From: a virus
Virus record (IMG/VR): IMGVR_UViG_3300036761_000877
Span: 1 to 42,319 of that record
Direction: 5' to 3' (one strand)
Length of the DNA: 42,319 nucleotides
In this document: positions 30,240-38,619 of the stretch, in pieces
Position numbering within the stretch: position 1 is the stretch's first letter
How the letters are laid out: every line of letters begins with the position of its first letter
Program-made: the position numbers and the translations under genes
The notes under the pieces: generated by a model
The model's input: the letters and a program-made list of their open reading frames with translations, nothing else
Databases searched by the model: none
What the model was told of the DNA's origin: nothing

Positions 30240-30656
30240 ATGACGCTGCACACCGAGCATTTCCCCTCCGAGCCAAAGTCGAAACGCGAAGGGCACTTCG
30301 AGGGGGCGGAGACTCTCAGTGTACAGTCCCGTGTGTTTGCCGTTGCAGCAAGCGCTGAGCCCCAAGCACGCAGCCCCAAGCACGCAGCCATCAAGCCCAG
30401 ATCAATGCGCCGAGTAGCGCACGACACCGAGCTCAACTCACAGTCAATCCACTACCTGTCACAGCGCGCAGAGCTAAACTCACAGTCAACATACGCAGCG
30501 CTACGTACTGCGCGCCCTGCCATGACTGGGCGTGAATCTTATTTTGGGAACCGAGGGGGTGGTACCCGGGGCTTTGGGCTGGGGGCTAAGCGCGGGGGCC
30601 CCACGCTCCAAAAATTTGCAATTCCCACACGGTTCTTAACCCAGAGTGAACTATGA
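30240..30656 (+). CDS. Possible CDS, low-complexity basic protein
   Basis: An open frame of 138 codons from ATG 30240 ends by overlapping the next gene as ATGA, the same coupling used elsewhere in this genome. Codons in its first half look like those of real genes here. The product is basic and repetitive (ELNSQS occurs twice; the DNA has a tandem 14-bp repeat ccccaagcacgcag at 30360-30387). There is no ribosome site and no family. It may instead be a structured leader or origin segment. Coding status is open. Confidence 0.35.
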   Translation: MTLHTEHFPSEPKSKREGHFEGAETLSVQSRVFAVAASAEPQARSPKHAAIKPRSMRRVAHDTELNSQSIHYLSQRAELNSQSTYAALRTARPAMTGRESYFGNRGGGTRGFGLGAKRGGPTLQKFAIPTRFLTQSEL

Positions 30657-30895
30657 CTCTACTTCAGATCGCCGAGATCGCGTACAAGGTGGAGCACAAG
30701 AGCCGAGCGCAAAGAGGCTTAGACCCTGGAACAGAGTGGGGAGACCTCCCTGAACTCTCCCAGCGTTCGATCTCGATATGGGTAACCAAGCGACAGAGGG
30801 AGCTCCTATCGCAGGGCCCGATACCAGACTTCGACAGCACCCGACTTATCGATGCGCTCATTCCGTTAGTCCCTGTGATCAAGGTAACTCGATGA
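30653..30895 (+). CDS. Small protein ahead of terminase, possible RyR-like domain
   Basis: The 80-aa product starts at ATG 30653 with a weak AGAGTGA site. The pattern LLQIAEIAYKVEHKSRAQRG, then WGDLPELSQRSISIWV, loosely resembles the small RyR-type domains seen in some phage proteins (helix, W..LPE..QRS, helix). It overlaps the small terminase gene as ATGA and opens the packaging block. Function unknown. Confidence 0.65.
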   Translation: MTLLQIAEIAYKVEHKSRAQRGLDPGTEWGDLPELSQRSISIWVTKRQRELLSQGPIPDFDSTRLIDALIPLVPVIKVTR

Positions 30896-31611
30896 GCCGG
30901 AAACTCCCCCTCCCTAGGGCGAGCCGAGCAAAGAAACCCGCGACCGGAAAGCTAGGAGATGCCCCCGTCGGATGCGTAGCTCGTTGCCAAGGGGCCGACC
31001 ACGCCCGGGGCTGTGCTACCTACGACAAACTCTTAGTGCAGGCTCGAAAAGAACCGACCAGAGACGAGCCGAGGAGGGACCCCCGAGAACGTTCCAGCAA
31101 AGCCACGGTGGAATATGTAGGGGGGCCCGGGCAGACGATTGACCCCAGACTCAATCCAGGCCCCGATATGATCCGACAGTCAAAGTTCTTGGAGACCACG
31201 CGCTCGTTCGTACTGCCGCAGTCGGTGATGCGTGCGCTAGAAGTGCTCAAAGAACAAAACTTCCGGGTCCGAAAGGAGTTGGAACAGGACCCCGCCATGT
31301 GTGGCGCCGTGAAAGAACTGGCCGGGTTCTCTCTGGAGCGATTGGTATTCATAGCTGCCGGCAAGGTTCACAAGAGTAAAGCAGCTGCTATGCTGAAGGC
31401 ATCGGCGATCCTACGCCAGGAGACCTGTGAACCGCTGGTGACGAAGACCGAGATCGACGCATCTTTGTCCCTGGCGAACATGGTGGCGGCCGCAACCGCA
31501 CAGAACACCCCGAGCATGAAAACAGCCGAGCAGGCTTTAACTCTCATGAGGGCGGAAAAGGAGGACGACCATCGGATCGCGGTGCTGAAGGGAGAATGCG
31601 AGGATGCGTAA
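30892..31611 (+). CDS. Putative terminase small subunit
   Basis: The 239-aa product starts at ATG 30892 with AAGGTAACTCG. The N-terminal 100 residues are basic and Pro-rich; the remainder is helical (FVLPQSVMRALEVLKEQNFR, then AGFSLERLVFIAAGKVHKSK, then ILRQETCEPLVTKTEIDASL). It lies just before and overlaps the large terminase by eight bases, the usual place for the DNA-recognising small subunit. No sequence motif proves this; the call is from position and helical make-up. Confidence 0.6.
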   Translation: MSRKLPLPRASRAKKPATGKLGDAPVGCVARCQGADHARGCATYDKLLVQARKEPTRDEPRRDPRERSSKATVEYVGGPGQTIDPRLNPGPDMIRQSKFLETTRSFVLPQSVMRALEVLKEQNFRVRKELEQDPAMCGAVKELAGFSLERLVFIAAGKVHKSKAAAMLKASAILRQETCEPLVTKTEIDASLSLANMVAAATAQNTPSMKTAEQALTLMRAEKEDDHRIAVLKGECEDA

Positions 31612-33241
31612 GGCGCCGCGCGCCAAGCGGACCGAACGGCCCGCCCGGTCCGTATCCTTAGTTGACTGGCAGTTGACGAATTCCCGCGCCAAAGAAGCTG
31701 CAACACCACCCGCAGTATCCCCCACCCCGGGCTCGACCGTGGCCGTAACGCCGGTCGAGTCTGAGTTTGAAGTCGCGGTGAGGAACTTGGCGCGGTGGCA
31801 GCGTGACCCCGTGGCTTTCGTACGGGAGGTCTTCGGCGCTGAGCCCGACGACTGGCAGCTCGACGCGCTTAACGCGATGGCCCGGGGAAATTTTCTTGTG
31901 TGCATGAAAGCATGCAAGGGCCCCGGGAAATCCTGTCTACTGGCGTGGGCGATATGGTGGTTCTTGCTGTGCTTCGAGTCGGCTAAGATTCTGGTGACTT
32001 CGATCACCGCGGAGAACCTACGCGACAACCTGTGGGCCGAACTGGCCATGTGGCGTGGCAAGAGCAAGCTCCTCCAAGCCGTGTTCGAGACGCAGAGCGA
32101 GAAAATCTACGCTCGGGAGGCGCCCGAGACTTGGTTCGCTGCTGCAAGAACCTGGCCAAAAGATGCGGACAAGACCAAACAGGCTACGACTCTCGCGGGG
32201 CACCACGCGAAGAACACGATGATTGTCCTGGACGAGGCGGGAGGCATCCCGGTAGGGGTCCTGGCTGCCGGGCTGGCTCACCACGCAACGCAGGGGACGG
32301 GGACCGAAGTCCACTATACCCTCATGGCCGGAAACCCCGACACGCTCGACAGCGCGCTCGGGTGGGCCTGCACCGAGGACTCGGCTAACTGGTGGGTGAA
32401 AGAGATCACCGGGGACCCCGACGACCCTCGACGGGCCAAGCGCATAGATAAGCAGTGGGCGCTGGGGCAAATCGAGAAATTCGGGCGGGACAACCCATGG
32501 ATCTTGGTTAACATCTTCGGGAAGTTCCCACCGGTGGCACATGACCGGATACTCGGGCCGGACCAGGTTCGAGCGGCGATGGAGATATCGATCCCGGACC
32601 AACTGTGGATGCGGCATCCTCGGGTAATGGGCGTGGACGTGGCGCGGTCCTTGGAGCGTAACCGGTCCGTGTTGGCACGTAGGCAGGGGCCCGTAGTGTT
32701 CCCGTTCCTGGTCTACCGGTTCGACGACTTGGAGGTACTGAGCAACCAAATCGCGTTCGAGTTCGCCCGGTGGCCCGCGAGGTTGATTGTCGTCGACATG
32801 ATGGGAGTAGGTGGCGGAGTCCTGGACCATTTACGGGCGATCGGGCTTCCCGCCGTGGGGTTCAACGGCTCACTCCCCGCAAGAGATAGTAAGTTCCAAG
32901 ATCGAAGAACTGAGACATACTGGGCGTGTAGACAGATGGTCCTTGGGCATAACAAGGTGCCCACGATTTCACTACCTAATATGCCGGAGCTGGTGGCGGA
33001 GCTCACGTGTCTGAAGTTGGAGTGGAACCGTAAAGGCCAAATACGCGTAGAGTCGAAGACCAAGGCGGAAGAACGGGGAGTCGTGAGTCCTGATATCGCG
33101 GATGCGCTTACGATGACCTTCGCGGAGCCGACCCAGGCCGAGCCCGATCGGTACACACCGGAGAGTACCCGCCGAGCATTACATGAGATTGACCAAGAAG
33201 ACCGATCGTTTCAGTCCATGGACAAGGAGATGTCCGCATGA
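31604..33241 (+). CDS. terL: Terminase large subunit
   Basis: The 545-aa packaging motor has an ATPase with Walker A KACKGPGKS (102-110), Walker B MIVLDE (206-211) and the coupling motif MAGNP. An RNase H-type nuclease domain follows, with acidic residues D345 (VMGVDVARS), D398 (LIVVDMMGVGG) and DIADALTM near residue 500. It pumps DNA into the prohead and cuts the concatemer. The start at ATG 31604 overlaps the small subunit gene. A Pro/Thr-rich N-terminal extension of about 50 residues precedes the ATPase. Confidence 0.93.
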   Translation: MRKAPRAKRTERPARSVSLVDWQLTNSRAKEAATPPAVSPTPGSTVAVTPVESEFEVAVRNLARWQRDPVAFVREVFGAEPDDWQLDALNAMARGNFLVCMKACKGPGKSCLLAWAIWWFLLCFESAKILVTSITAENLRDNLWAELAMWRGKSKLLQAVFETQSEKIYAREAPETWFAAARTWPKDADKTKQATTLAGHHAKNTMIVLDEAGGIPVGVLAAGLAHHATQGTGTEVHYTLMAGNPDTLDSALGWACTEDSANWWVKEITGDPDDPRRAKRIDKQWALGQIEKFGRDNPWILVNIFGKFPPVAHDRILGPDQVRAAMEISIPDQLWMRHPRVMGVDVARSLERNRSVLARRQGPVVFPFLVYRFDDLEVLSNQIAFEFARWPARLIVVDMMGVGGGVLDHLRAIGLPAVGFNGSLPARDSKFQDRRTETYWACRQMVLGHNKVPTISLPNMPELVAELTCLKLEWNRKGQIRVESKTKAEERGVVSPDIADALTMTFAEPTQAEPDRYTPESTRRALHEIDQEDRSFQSMDKEMSA

Positions 33242-33447
33242 TCGCAGGAACTCAAAGTTGGTTTCCGGGGAAAGTACCAGCTCAGCCGGACGCCGCGGAT
33301 GAAGCTATTCGTAATGCGAGGATCATGGAACGACGGAAGCAGACGGGGCTAGCGGGCCGGATGTCTACATTTCTCACGGGAGGCAAAGGAGACGAGCAAA
33401 ACCTGGTGCCTGACCCGACCATCAACAAGACCTTGTTGGGAGGATAG
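33238..33447 (+). CDS. Small protein between terminase and portal
   Basis: The 69-aa product overlaps the terminase stop as ATGA. It is polar, with RKQTGLAGRMSTFLTGGKG and a final NKTLLGG. Proteins with an LTG..G and a KTLLG end occur at this place in many podoviruses; their role is not known. It ends where the portal gene starts (TAG then ATG). Confidence 0.75.
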   Translation: MIAGTQSWFPGKVPAQPDAADEAIRNARIMERRKQTGLAGRMSTFLTGGKGDEQNLVPDPTINKTLLGG

Positions 33448-35172
33448 ATGCTCCAGCCAATCAAAACAGCGGAGGGTAGAGCGGCCGACGAGGCCACGCT
33501 GTTTAGACGGGTCAACCAGAGAATCGCTGGGCTGGAGAGTGAACGGTCATCGTTCATGGCGCACTGGCGCAGCCTCAATGACTACATTTTTCCGCGTCGG
33601 TTTCGGGGGTTGGTCACCGATAAGAACAAGGGGTCCATCAGGTACTCACGTATCCTGGACAACTGTGCGACCCGAGCAGCGCGGACCTTGGCCTCGGGAA
33701 AAATGGCGGGGGAGACTTCGCCGGCGCGGCCGTGGTTCCGGTACGTGGCCGGTAACCTGGAACTGATGGAGGATTACGAGGTCGCCTCATGGTGCTCTCA
33801 GGTAGAGTCAATCGTGACGGCGGCACTCGCTAAGTCGAACGCCTACGTGTGCTTCCATAAACTATGGGAGACCCAAGGTGTATTTGGGACCGCCGTTCTC
33901 TACGTAGAGGACGATGACGAGAATGACCTGTGGTGCTCCGTAGTTCCATTGGGGCAGTTCTACCTCGCTTCTGGGACACGGAAGTATATTGACACCCTGT
34001 ACTGGCAACTCAGTATGACGGTGGAACAAGTAGTAAAAGAGTTCGGGGCGGATAATATCTCGGTGTCTCTGGCCGAAGCGTGGAAGGCTGGAAGGCTAGA
34101 CGAGTGGGTGACGGTTCTCCACGTCATAGAGCCGAACACGGACCGAGTAACCGGCATGATCGACAACAAGAACATGCCGTACCGGTCGTTGTGGATGGAG
34201 ACGGCGGCAGGAGAGAACCACACCAAATTCCTCAGAGTCTCCGGATTCGAGGAGCGCCCGTTCATGGTCGCCCGGTGGGGGACCGATGGCGAGGATCTGT
34301 ACGGAACAGGTTGTCCTGGGATGGATGCTTTGGGCGATGTCAAGACTCTACAGGTGCTCGCCAAAAAACACCTGATAGGTGTCGAGACCCTGATGACACC
34401 CCCGATGAAAATACCTGCATCGGCCAAGTTATCGAGAGCGTCCGCACAACCTGGGGATATCACGCACCTAGATGAGACGGCAGTAGGGAAGTTCGAATCC
34501 GTGTTGGACATCCCCCCGGCAGCTATTGAGGCAGTAAATAACTCCATGGCGATCCATGAACGACGGATCATGGAGACATTCTACGCCACATTGTTCCTCA
34601 TGATTTCGATGGACGAGCGGACCCAGCCGTCTACAGCGCGTGAAATCAATGAGAGGCACGAGGAAAAAATGCTGCAACTGGGTCCTGTGATAGAGCAGGA
34701 CCAGACCGACGTACTCGGGCCGTTTCACAACCGAGTGGTGGGGATTCTGGCGCGAAAAGGCAAGCTTCCTCCCGTGCCTAAGAAACTTCTAGGCCAAAGA
34801 GTACAAGTTGTGAATGTTTCGATCATGGCCCAAGCACAGAAACTTCTAGGCACATCGGCGACAGAACGCGCGGTGTCCTTTGTCGGGTCGCTGGCCGCGG
34901 TCAAGAAAGAGGTCTTAGACAACTTGAACATGGACCAGATTATCCGACGGTACTGCGGGGCACTGGGGCTGTCGCCGTCGGACTTGAACCCTAAAGAGGT
35001 CGTGGAAGCTATGCGGCAGCAACGACTGTCGTCGGAACAGAACACCGCGGCGATGGAACAGTCACTGGCGGCGGTGCAGGGGGCCAAAGTTGCGAGCCAG
35101 ACCGACATGTCCGGGGACACGGCGCTGTCGAGGTTGGTTAATACTGTGGGTGGTGGGCAGGGGGAGATCTGA
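33448..35172 (+). CDS. Portal (T7-like head-to-tail connector)
   Basis: The 574-aa product has the T7-like portal layout: an opening helix with FMAHWRSLNDYIFPRR, then SRILDNCATRAARTLASGKM, ARPWFR, and VFGTAVLYVEDD. Later come PFMVARW, YGTGCPGMDALGDVKTLQVL and QPSTAREINERHEEKMLQLG. The C-terminal third contains the wing/crown helices (GPFHNRVVGILARKGKLP). Twelve copies form the ring through which DNA passes. The start has GGGAGGATAG upstream and follows the small gene without a gap. Confidence 0.93.
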   Translation: MLQPIKTAEGRAADEATLFRRVNQRIAGLESERSSFMAHWRSLNDYIFPRRFRGLVTDKNKGSIRYSRILDNCATRAARTLASGKMAGETSPARPWFRYVAGNLELMEDYEVASWCSQVESIVTAALAKSNAYVCFHKLWETQGVFGTAVLYVEDDDENDLWCSVVPLGQFYLASGTRKYIDTLYWQLSMTVEQVVKEFGADNISVSLAEAWKAGRLDEWVTVLHVIEPNTDRVTGMIDNKNMPYRSLWMETAAGENHTKFLRVSGFEERPFMVARWGTDGEDLYGTGCPGMDALGDVKTLQVLAKKHLIGVETLMTPPMKIPASAKLSRASAQPGDITHLDETAVGKFESVLDIPPAAIEAVNNSMAIHERRIMETFYATLFLMISMDERTQPSTAREINERHEEKMLQLGPVIEQDQTDVLGPFHNRVVGILARKGKLPPVPKKLLGQRVQVVNVSIMAQAQKLLGTSATERAVSFVGSLAAVKKEVLDNLNMDQIIRRYCGALGLSPSDLNPKEVVEAMRQQRLSSEQNTAAMEQSLAAVQGAKVASQTDMSGDTALSRLVNTVGGGQGEI

Positions 35173-35174
35173 GA

Positions 35175-35516
35175 ATGCCTGGCACGAACGCGCGAGAGCG
35201 GATGAAATCCCAGGAGAACCGGGAACTCCGGGACCGAGATAATAACCTAGCCTCGGTGCTGAGCAGTCCAGAAGGGCGCGCGTTCGTGTATGATCTAGTC
35301 TACAGGCGGGCGGGACTGGAGACGATAGCCCCGGAGGGTCTAGACCGGGCGGTGTATGAGGGTAGACGGTCAGTAGGAGTAACTTTGATGCTAGAATTAC
35401 AGGACGTTCACGCCGGAAAACTCCTCCAGATGTTGCAGGAAGGGATCACGGCCAACCACAAGTCCCGCACGGCTTACGCGGCGGCGCAGGATACAGATGG
35501 AGATGATGATGAGTGA
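35175..35516 (+). CDS. Bbp19-like protein
   Basis: The 113-aa product has the core of the Bbp19 family named from phage BPP-1 (NLASVLSSPEGRAFVYDLVY, then YEGRRSVGVTLMLELQ) and ends in a run of Asp/Glu. It lies between portal and scaffold, its usual position. The role is not established; a capsid-assembly accessory is likely. The start has GGGGAG upstream, two bases after the portal stop. Confidence 0.8.
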   Translation: MPGTNARERMKSQENRELRDRDNNLASVLSSPEGRAFVYDLVYRRAGLETIAPEGLDRAVYEGRRSVGVTLMLELQDVHAGKLLQMLQEGITANHKSRTAYAAAQDTDGDDDE

Positions 35517-36147
35517 GACAGCCGCAGTCCCCGCGGTGGCACAGGCAGTAGAGACCCCTACCGTCGCAGTGACACCAGGCGCAGTGACGACAGGAGCATT
35601 GGTGCCGCCCCCGGTCGCGGTAGCTGTCGCCCCCGCAGTTCCGGAGACGCTGCTTAAGGGAGAACCGGAGGCGGCGAAAGAACTGGAATTGACGTTCAAG
35701 GAAGGGTCCGAGCCGGACAAGGACCTCGTAGACCAGTTCCTGCCCATGGCTAAGGAGCTGAAACTCTCCAAGGAGGCCGCACAGAAACTCTACGACCTGT
35801 ACGTATCCGCTCAGGATAAGGTGGGCACAGCGCACACGGAGCGCGTCGTGGGATGGGCGAAAGAATCCCGGGAGGACAAGGACTTCGGAGGTGCGAACTT
35901 CGACACGAATCTTGCGGTAGCGAACAAGGCTCTGGGGCGGCTCGGGACGCCCGCATTGCGGGAGTTGTTGCAGGCAACTGGCTTGGGGAATCACCCGGAG
36001 ATTATCCGGGCGTTCTATCAGGCCGGCAAAGTCCTACCTGAAGACCGACTCCCTGGGGGGTCGAGTAAGCAGGACGGGGCGTCGGACAAAGAGGCGCAAC
36101 TTCGAGCATTATTTCCAAACAGTCCTGGTATGTTCTCCAAAACCTAG
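35509..36147 (+). CDS. Capsid assembly scaffolding protein (T7 gp9-like)
   Basis: The 212-aa product is low-complexity (Ala, Val, Pro) in its first 45 residues. A conserved-type middle follows: LTFKEGSEPDKDLVDQFLPM, then AKELKLSKEAAQKLYDLYVS. After that come WAKESREDKDFGG and PALRELLQATGLGNHPEIIR. This is the scaffold pattern of podoviruses. Scaffold organises capsid subunits and leaves before DNA entry. The exact start is uncertain: ATG codons lie in frame at 35497, 35503, 35506 and 35509; I chose 35509 with GGAG just upstream. It overlaps the previous gene by eight bases. Confidence 0.82.
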   Translation: MSETAAVPAVAQAVETPTVAVTPGAVTTGALVPPPVAVAVAPAVPETLLKGEPEAAKELELTFKEGSEPDKDLVDQFLPMAKELKLSKEAAQKLYDLYVSAQDKVGTAHTERVVGWAKESREDKDFGGANFDTNLAVANKALGRLGTPALRELLQATGLGNHPEIIRAFYQAGKVLPEDRLPGGSSKQDGASDKEAQLRALFPNSPGMFSKT

Positions 36148-36159
36148 AAAGGTACGTGC

Positions 36160-37137
36160 ATGGCTACAATCGTAGATCAAGGATATCCCAACCTGGGAAA
36201 TATCCTCACCCGGTGTGGTGCAAACGGCGAGCTTCTGCCGATGGGCGAGGTGCTGAACCAGAAGTCGGATTGGTTGCGGGACATACCCTGGGTGGAATGC
36301 AACCTGGCGACCGGACACCAGCTGTCCCTTCGTACAGGGTTGCCTTCGGCTCAGTGGAGGTCCATAAACCAGGGTGTCAGCAACACCAAGACCAATGCGG
36401 CCGTGTTCGTGGAGTCCACGGGGATGCTGGAGGACCGGGCGGAAGTCGACGTGGACGCACCGGTCAACCTGGCGGATTTCCGACTCAGTGAGGAGCGCGG
36501 GAAGATCGAGGTGATGACTCAGGCGTTTTCGTCGGCCGTGTTCTACGAGTCCATCTTCGACAACAACGACCGGATTCACGGTCTGACTCCACGCTACGGT
36601 GGGACCACCGGGTACACGTCTTCATCCTACGTGCTGAAGGGCTCGAATGGTGGAGCCAATGCGTACTCCGTGTGGCTCATCGACTGGGACATCGACAAGA
36701 CCTTCGGGATCTACCCCAAGGGCTCGATGGCCGGGTTGAAACGGCAGGACCTCGGAGAACTCGATGTCCTGGACTCAGCCGGTAAGAGGTTCCGGGCGCT
36801 CGCCACGAAGTTGCAGTGGAAGTGTGGGATCGCCGTCAAGGATTACCGCCAGAACTGCCGTATGCAATGGGACCCCGACGACGCCACGAACTTCGCTGAC
36901 ACCACGAAGGGCATGTACCTGGGACTTCAGAACATGCTGTGCACCGTCCAGAACCTCGGCCCTAATGCCCGGTTCTACATGAACAAGTACTCGTTCATGA
37001 AGTTGCTCGCCCAGCTCGCGTCGAACTCCGCAGACTTCTTGAAGTACATCGCGATGGACGGCCGGATGATCCCCTCGTTCCTCGGAGTCCCGATCCGACT
37101 CACTGAGGCTCTCGTCGCCGAGACGGCGATTTCGTAA
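36160..37137 (+). CDS. Major capsid protein
   Basis: The 325-aa product fits podovirus major capsid proteins: MATIVDQGYPNLGNILTRCG, PMGEVLNQKSDWLRDIPWVE, FYESIFDNNDRIHGLTPRYG, a GIYPKGSMAGL turn, and a C-terminal MNKYSFMKLLAQLASN, then FLGVPIRLTEAL. This is the HK97-like fold type found in BPP-1-like phages. It follows the scaffold by 12 bases with GAAAGG upstream. It should be the most abundant virion protein. Confidence 0.9.
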   Translation: MATIVDQGYPNLGNILTRCGANGELLPMGEVLNQKSDWLRDIPWVECNLATGHQLSLRTGLPSAQWRSINQGVSNTKTNAAVFVESTGMLEDRAEVDVDAPVNLADFRLSEERGKIEVMTQAFSSAVFYESIFDNNDRIHGLTPRYGGTTGYTSSSYVLKGSNGGANAYSVWLIDWDIDKTFGIYPKGSMAGLKRQDLGELDVLDSAGKRFRALATKLQWKCGIAVKDYRQNCRMQWDPDDATNFADTTKGMYLGLQNMLCTVQNLGPNARFYMNKYSFMKLLAQLASNSADFLKYIAMDGRMIPSFLGVPIRLTEALVAETAIS

Positions 37138-37151
37138 GAAAGGGAAAACAC

Positions 37152-37616
37152 ATGCTCGATGCTTCTTTGCTTCTAGACAAGACCCCAAAGGTCATAGCGG
37201 CCGCGAGTCCGGCTATCGATGTGATCTCCTCGAACGTCTCCGACCAGGTGACGGCGGTAAAGCTGTTCGAGGGTAGCACTCGGAATCCTCCGAGGTTCAT
37301 GGTGGGCATTAAGATCACAGCGGGTACGTCCCCTACCGTTCGTGCCCGGTATGTCGGGGCGGATGACGCGGCGCTCACGAGCAACGTGGTCATTCTCGCC
37401 GACTCAGGTACTCGCACGAAGGACACGGACGGTACCGCTCTGGCGTCGGGGGACTTCGTTGCCCTCGATATCCCGGTCTCCGGTCAGACCATCGCGAAGC
37501 GGTATTACGGGGCCATCTACACCCCGGGCGTAGTTGATGAGGCCCTGGAAGTGACGGCTTCGATCGTGGAGTCGGCTCAGACCCATGACGCGTACCGCAA
37601 GGCCGCCGTTCCGTAA
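37152..37616 (+). CDS. Bbp16-like capsid cement/decoration protein
   Basis: The 154-aa beta-rich product opens MLDASLLLDKTPKVIAAASP and contains FMVGIKITAGTSPTVRARYV, then GDFVALDIPV and RYYGAIYTPG. This matches the Bbp16 family named from phage BPP-1, in which the protein stabilises the capsid surface. It directly follows the capsid gene (GAAAGGGAAA upstream). Confidence 0.8.
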   Translation: MLDASLLLDKTPKVIAAASPAIDVISSNVSDQVTAVKLFEGSTRNPPRFMVGIKITAGTSPTVRARYVGADDAALTSNVVILADSGTRTKDTDGTALASGDFVALDIPVSGQTIAKRYYGAIYTPGVVDEALEVTASIVESAQTHDAYRKAAVP

Positions 37617-37630
37617 GTCAACCAACTGGG

Positions 37631-37654
37631 GCGGGCTGAGAGTCTTCGGCCCGC
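37631..37654 (+). terminator. Hairpin after the capsid genes, possible attenuator
   Basis: GCGGGCTGA can pair with TCGGCCCGC (one T-G wobble), a 9-bp stem with a 6-base loop, 15 bases after the cement-protein stop. It is followed by TTCATT, so it is a weak terminator at best. It would lower expression of the later genes relative to capsid, or protect the capsid mRNA 3' end. Confidence 0.5.
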
Positions 37655-37674
37655 TTCATTCCACAGGAGAGAAG

Positions 37675-37950
37675 ATGCAGCGATTTTATACGACGGTCAC
37701 TCGATACGTTAACGGCAAGTTGGTTGTCGCTTCTCCGGAGCACCCAGCGCTGGTAGAATTTCCGGATGAGCTGGTGGTCTCGAAGACGGACAAGAGTCTA
37801 ACGCCCGCGGAAGAGACGCCGGGAGTTCCACGAGCGGTACCCGTGGCCGGCAAGATTCAGCCTCCGCACGGGGCCCAACCGGCAAAGGCGCCCAATATGG
37901 CTACAAGAGACCATGACAAACGCGCGTCCGATGTAGACCCAGCAGCCTAA
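37675..37950 (+). CDS. Small Pro-rich virion-region protein, unknown
   Basis: The 91-aa product starts at ATG 37675 with AGGAGAGAAG upstream. The first 40 residues are a small beta unit (MQRFYTTVTRYVNGKLVVAS, then ALVEFPDELVV); the rest is disordered, rich in Pro, Ala and Lys. Its place between cement protein and adaptor suggests a minor structural role. Confidence 0.65.
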   Translation: MQRFYTTVTRYVNGKLVVASPEHPALVEFPDELVVSKTDKSLTPAEETPGVPRAVPVAGKIQPPHGAQPAKAPNMATRDHDKRASDVDPAA

Positions 37951-37959
37951 GAGGGCACC

Positions 37960-38619
37960 ATGAACGAGGTAGAGATCTGCAATATCGCGCTCGGGAATCT
38001 TGGGGTCACGGCCTACATAACGTCCTTGGACGAGGCCGTAAAAGAAGCGGAGACATGCAAGGTCTACTACAATTTCGTTCGAGAGCGCTGCTTGGCGTCG
38101 TTCCCCTGGCCCTTCGCAACACTTCGGGCGGTTCTGGCTGAACTAGCGGAGGAGCCGACTCGGGACGGATGGGCCTACATTTACGGGCTGCCCGCGGGGT
38201 GTCTCCAAGAACGGAAAATTTGGCCGGTCTTAGACAACCCAGACCTTGAGGACTTATACGGGGAGCCGGTTTCTATCACTGGCCTCCGTAATCCCAGGTC
38301 TGATCAACGGGTTCCTTTCGCGGTGGAGAAATCGAGTCTGAGCGAAGGCCGGGTTCTTCTCTGCGATTTGCCGGACCCGGTCTTGTTTTACACCGCGGAT
38401 GTAGTGGACCCAGTGTCATACCCTACGTTGTTCGTAGACGCGTTTAGCTGGTGGTTGGCGCACTCGTTAGCGCTTCCGCTGACTGGTAAGGTTTCACTGG
38501 CGGACCGGTCGTGGAAGGCTGCCATGCTAGCCATTGCGGCCGCACAGGCGGCAGCGATGAACGGCCAGCAAGAAGATGTCCCACCAGAATGTGAGCTGAT
38601 AGCCACAAGGTGGTACTAG
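37960..38619 (+). CDS. Tail adaptor (T7 gp11-like tubular protein A)
   Basis: The 219-aa product begins with the adaptor signature MNEVEICNIALGNLGV, then ITSLDEAVKEAETCKVYYNF and RERCLASFPWPFATLR. Adaptor rings of this type join the portal to the nozzle. The C-terminal half is helical (AFSWWLAHSLALPLTGK, then AAMLAIAAAQAAAMNG). It starts nine bases after the previous stop and is followed without a gap by the nozzle gene. Confidence 0.87.
   Translation: MNEVEICNIALGNLGVTAYITSLDEAVKEAETCKVYYNFVRERCLASFPWPFATLRAVLAELAEEPTRDGWAYIYGLPAGCLQERKIWPVLDNPDLEDLYGEPVSITGLRNPRSDQRVPFAVEKSSLSEGRVLLCDLPDPVLFYTADVVDPVSYPTLFVDAFSWWLAHSLALPLTGKVSLADRSWKAAMLAIAAAQAAAMNGQQEDVPPECELIATRWY

Noticed and set aside
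30008-30436. Minus-strand frames in the control region
   Set aside because: Composition is unlike neighbouring genes, with no ribosome sites; they cover the AT-rich segment and small stems.
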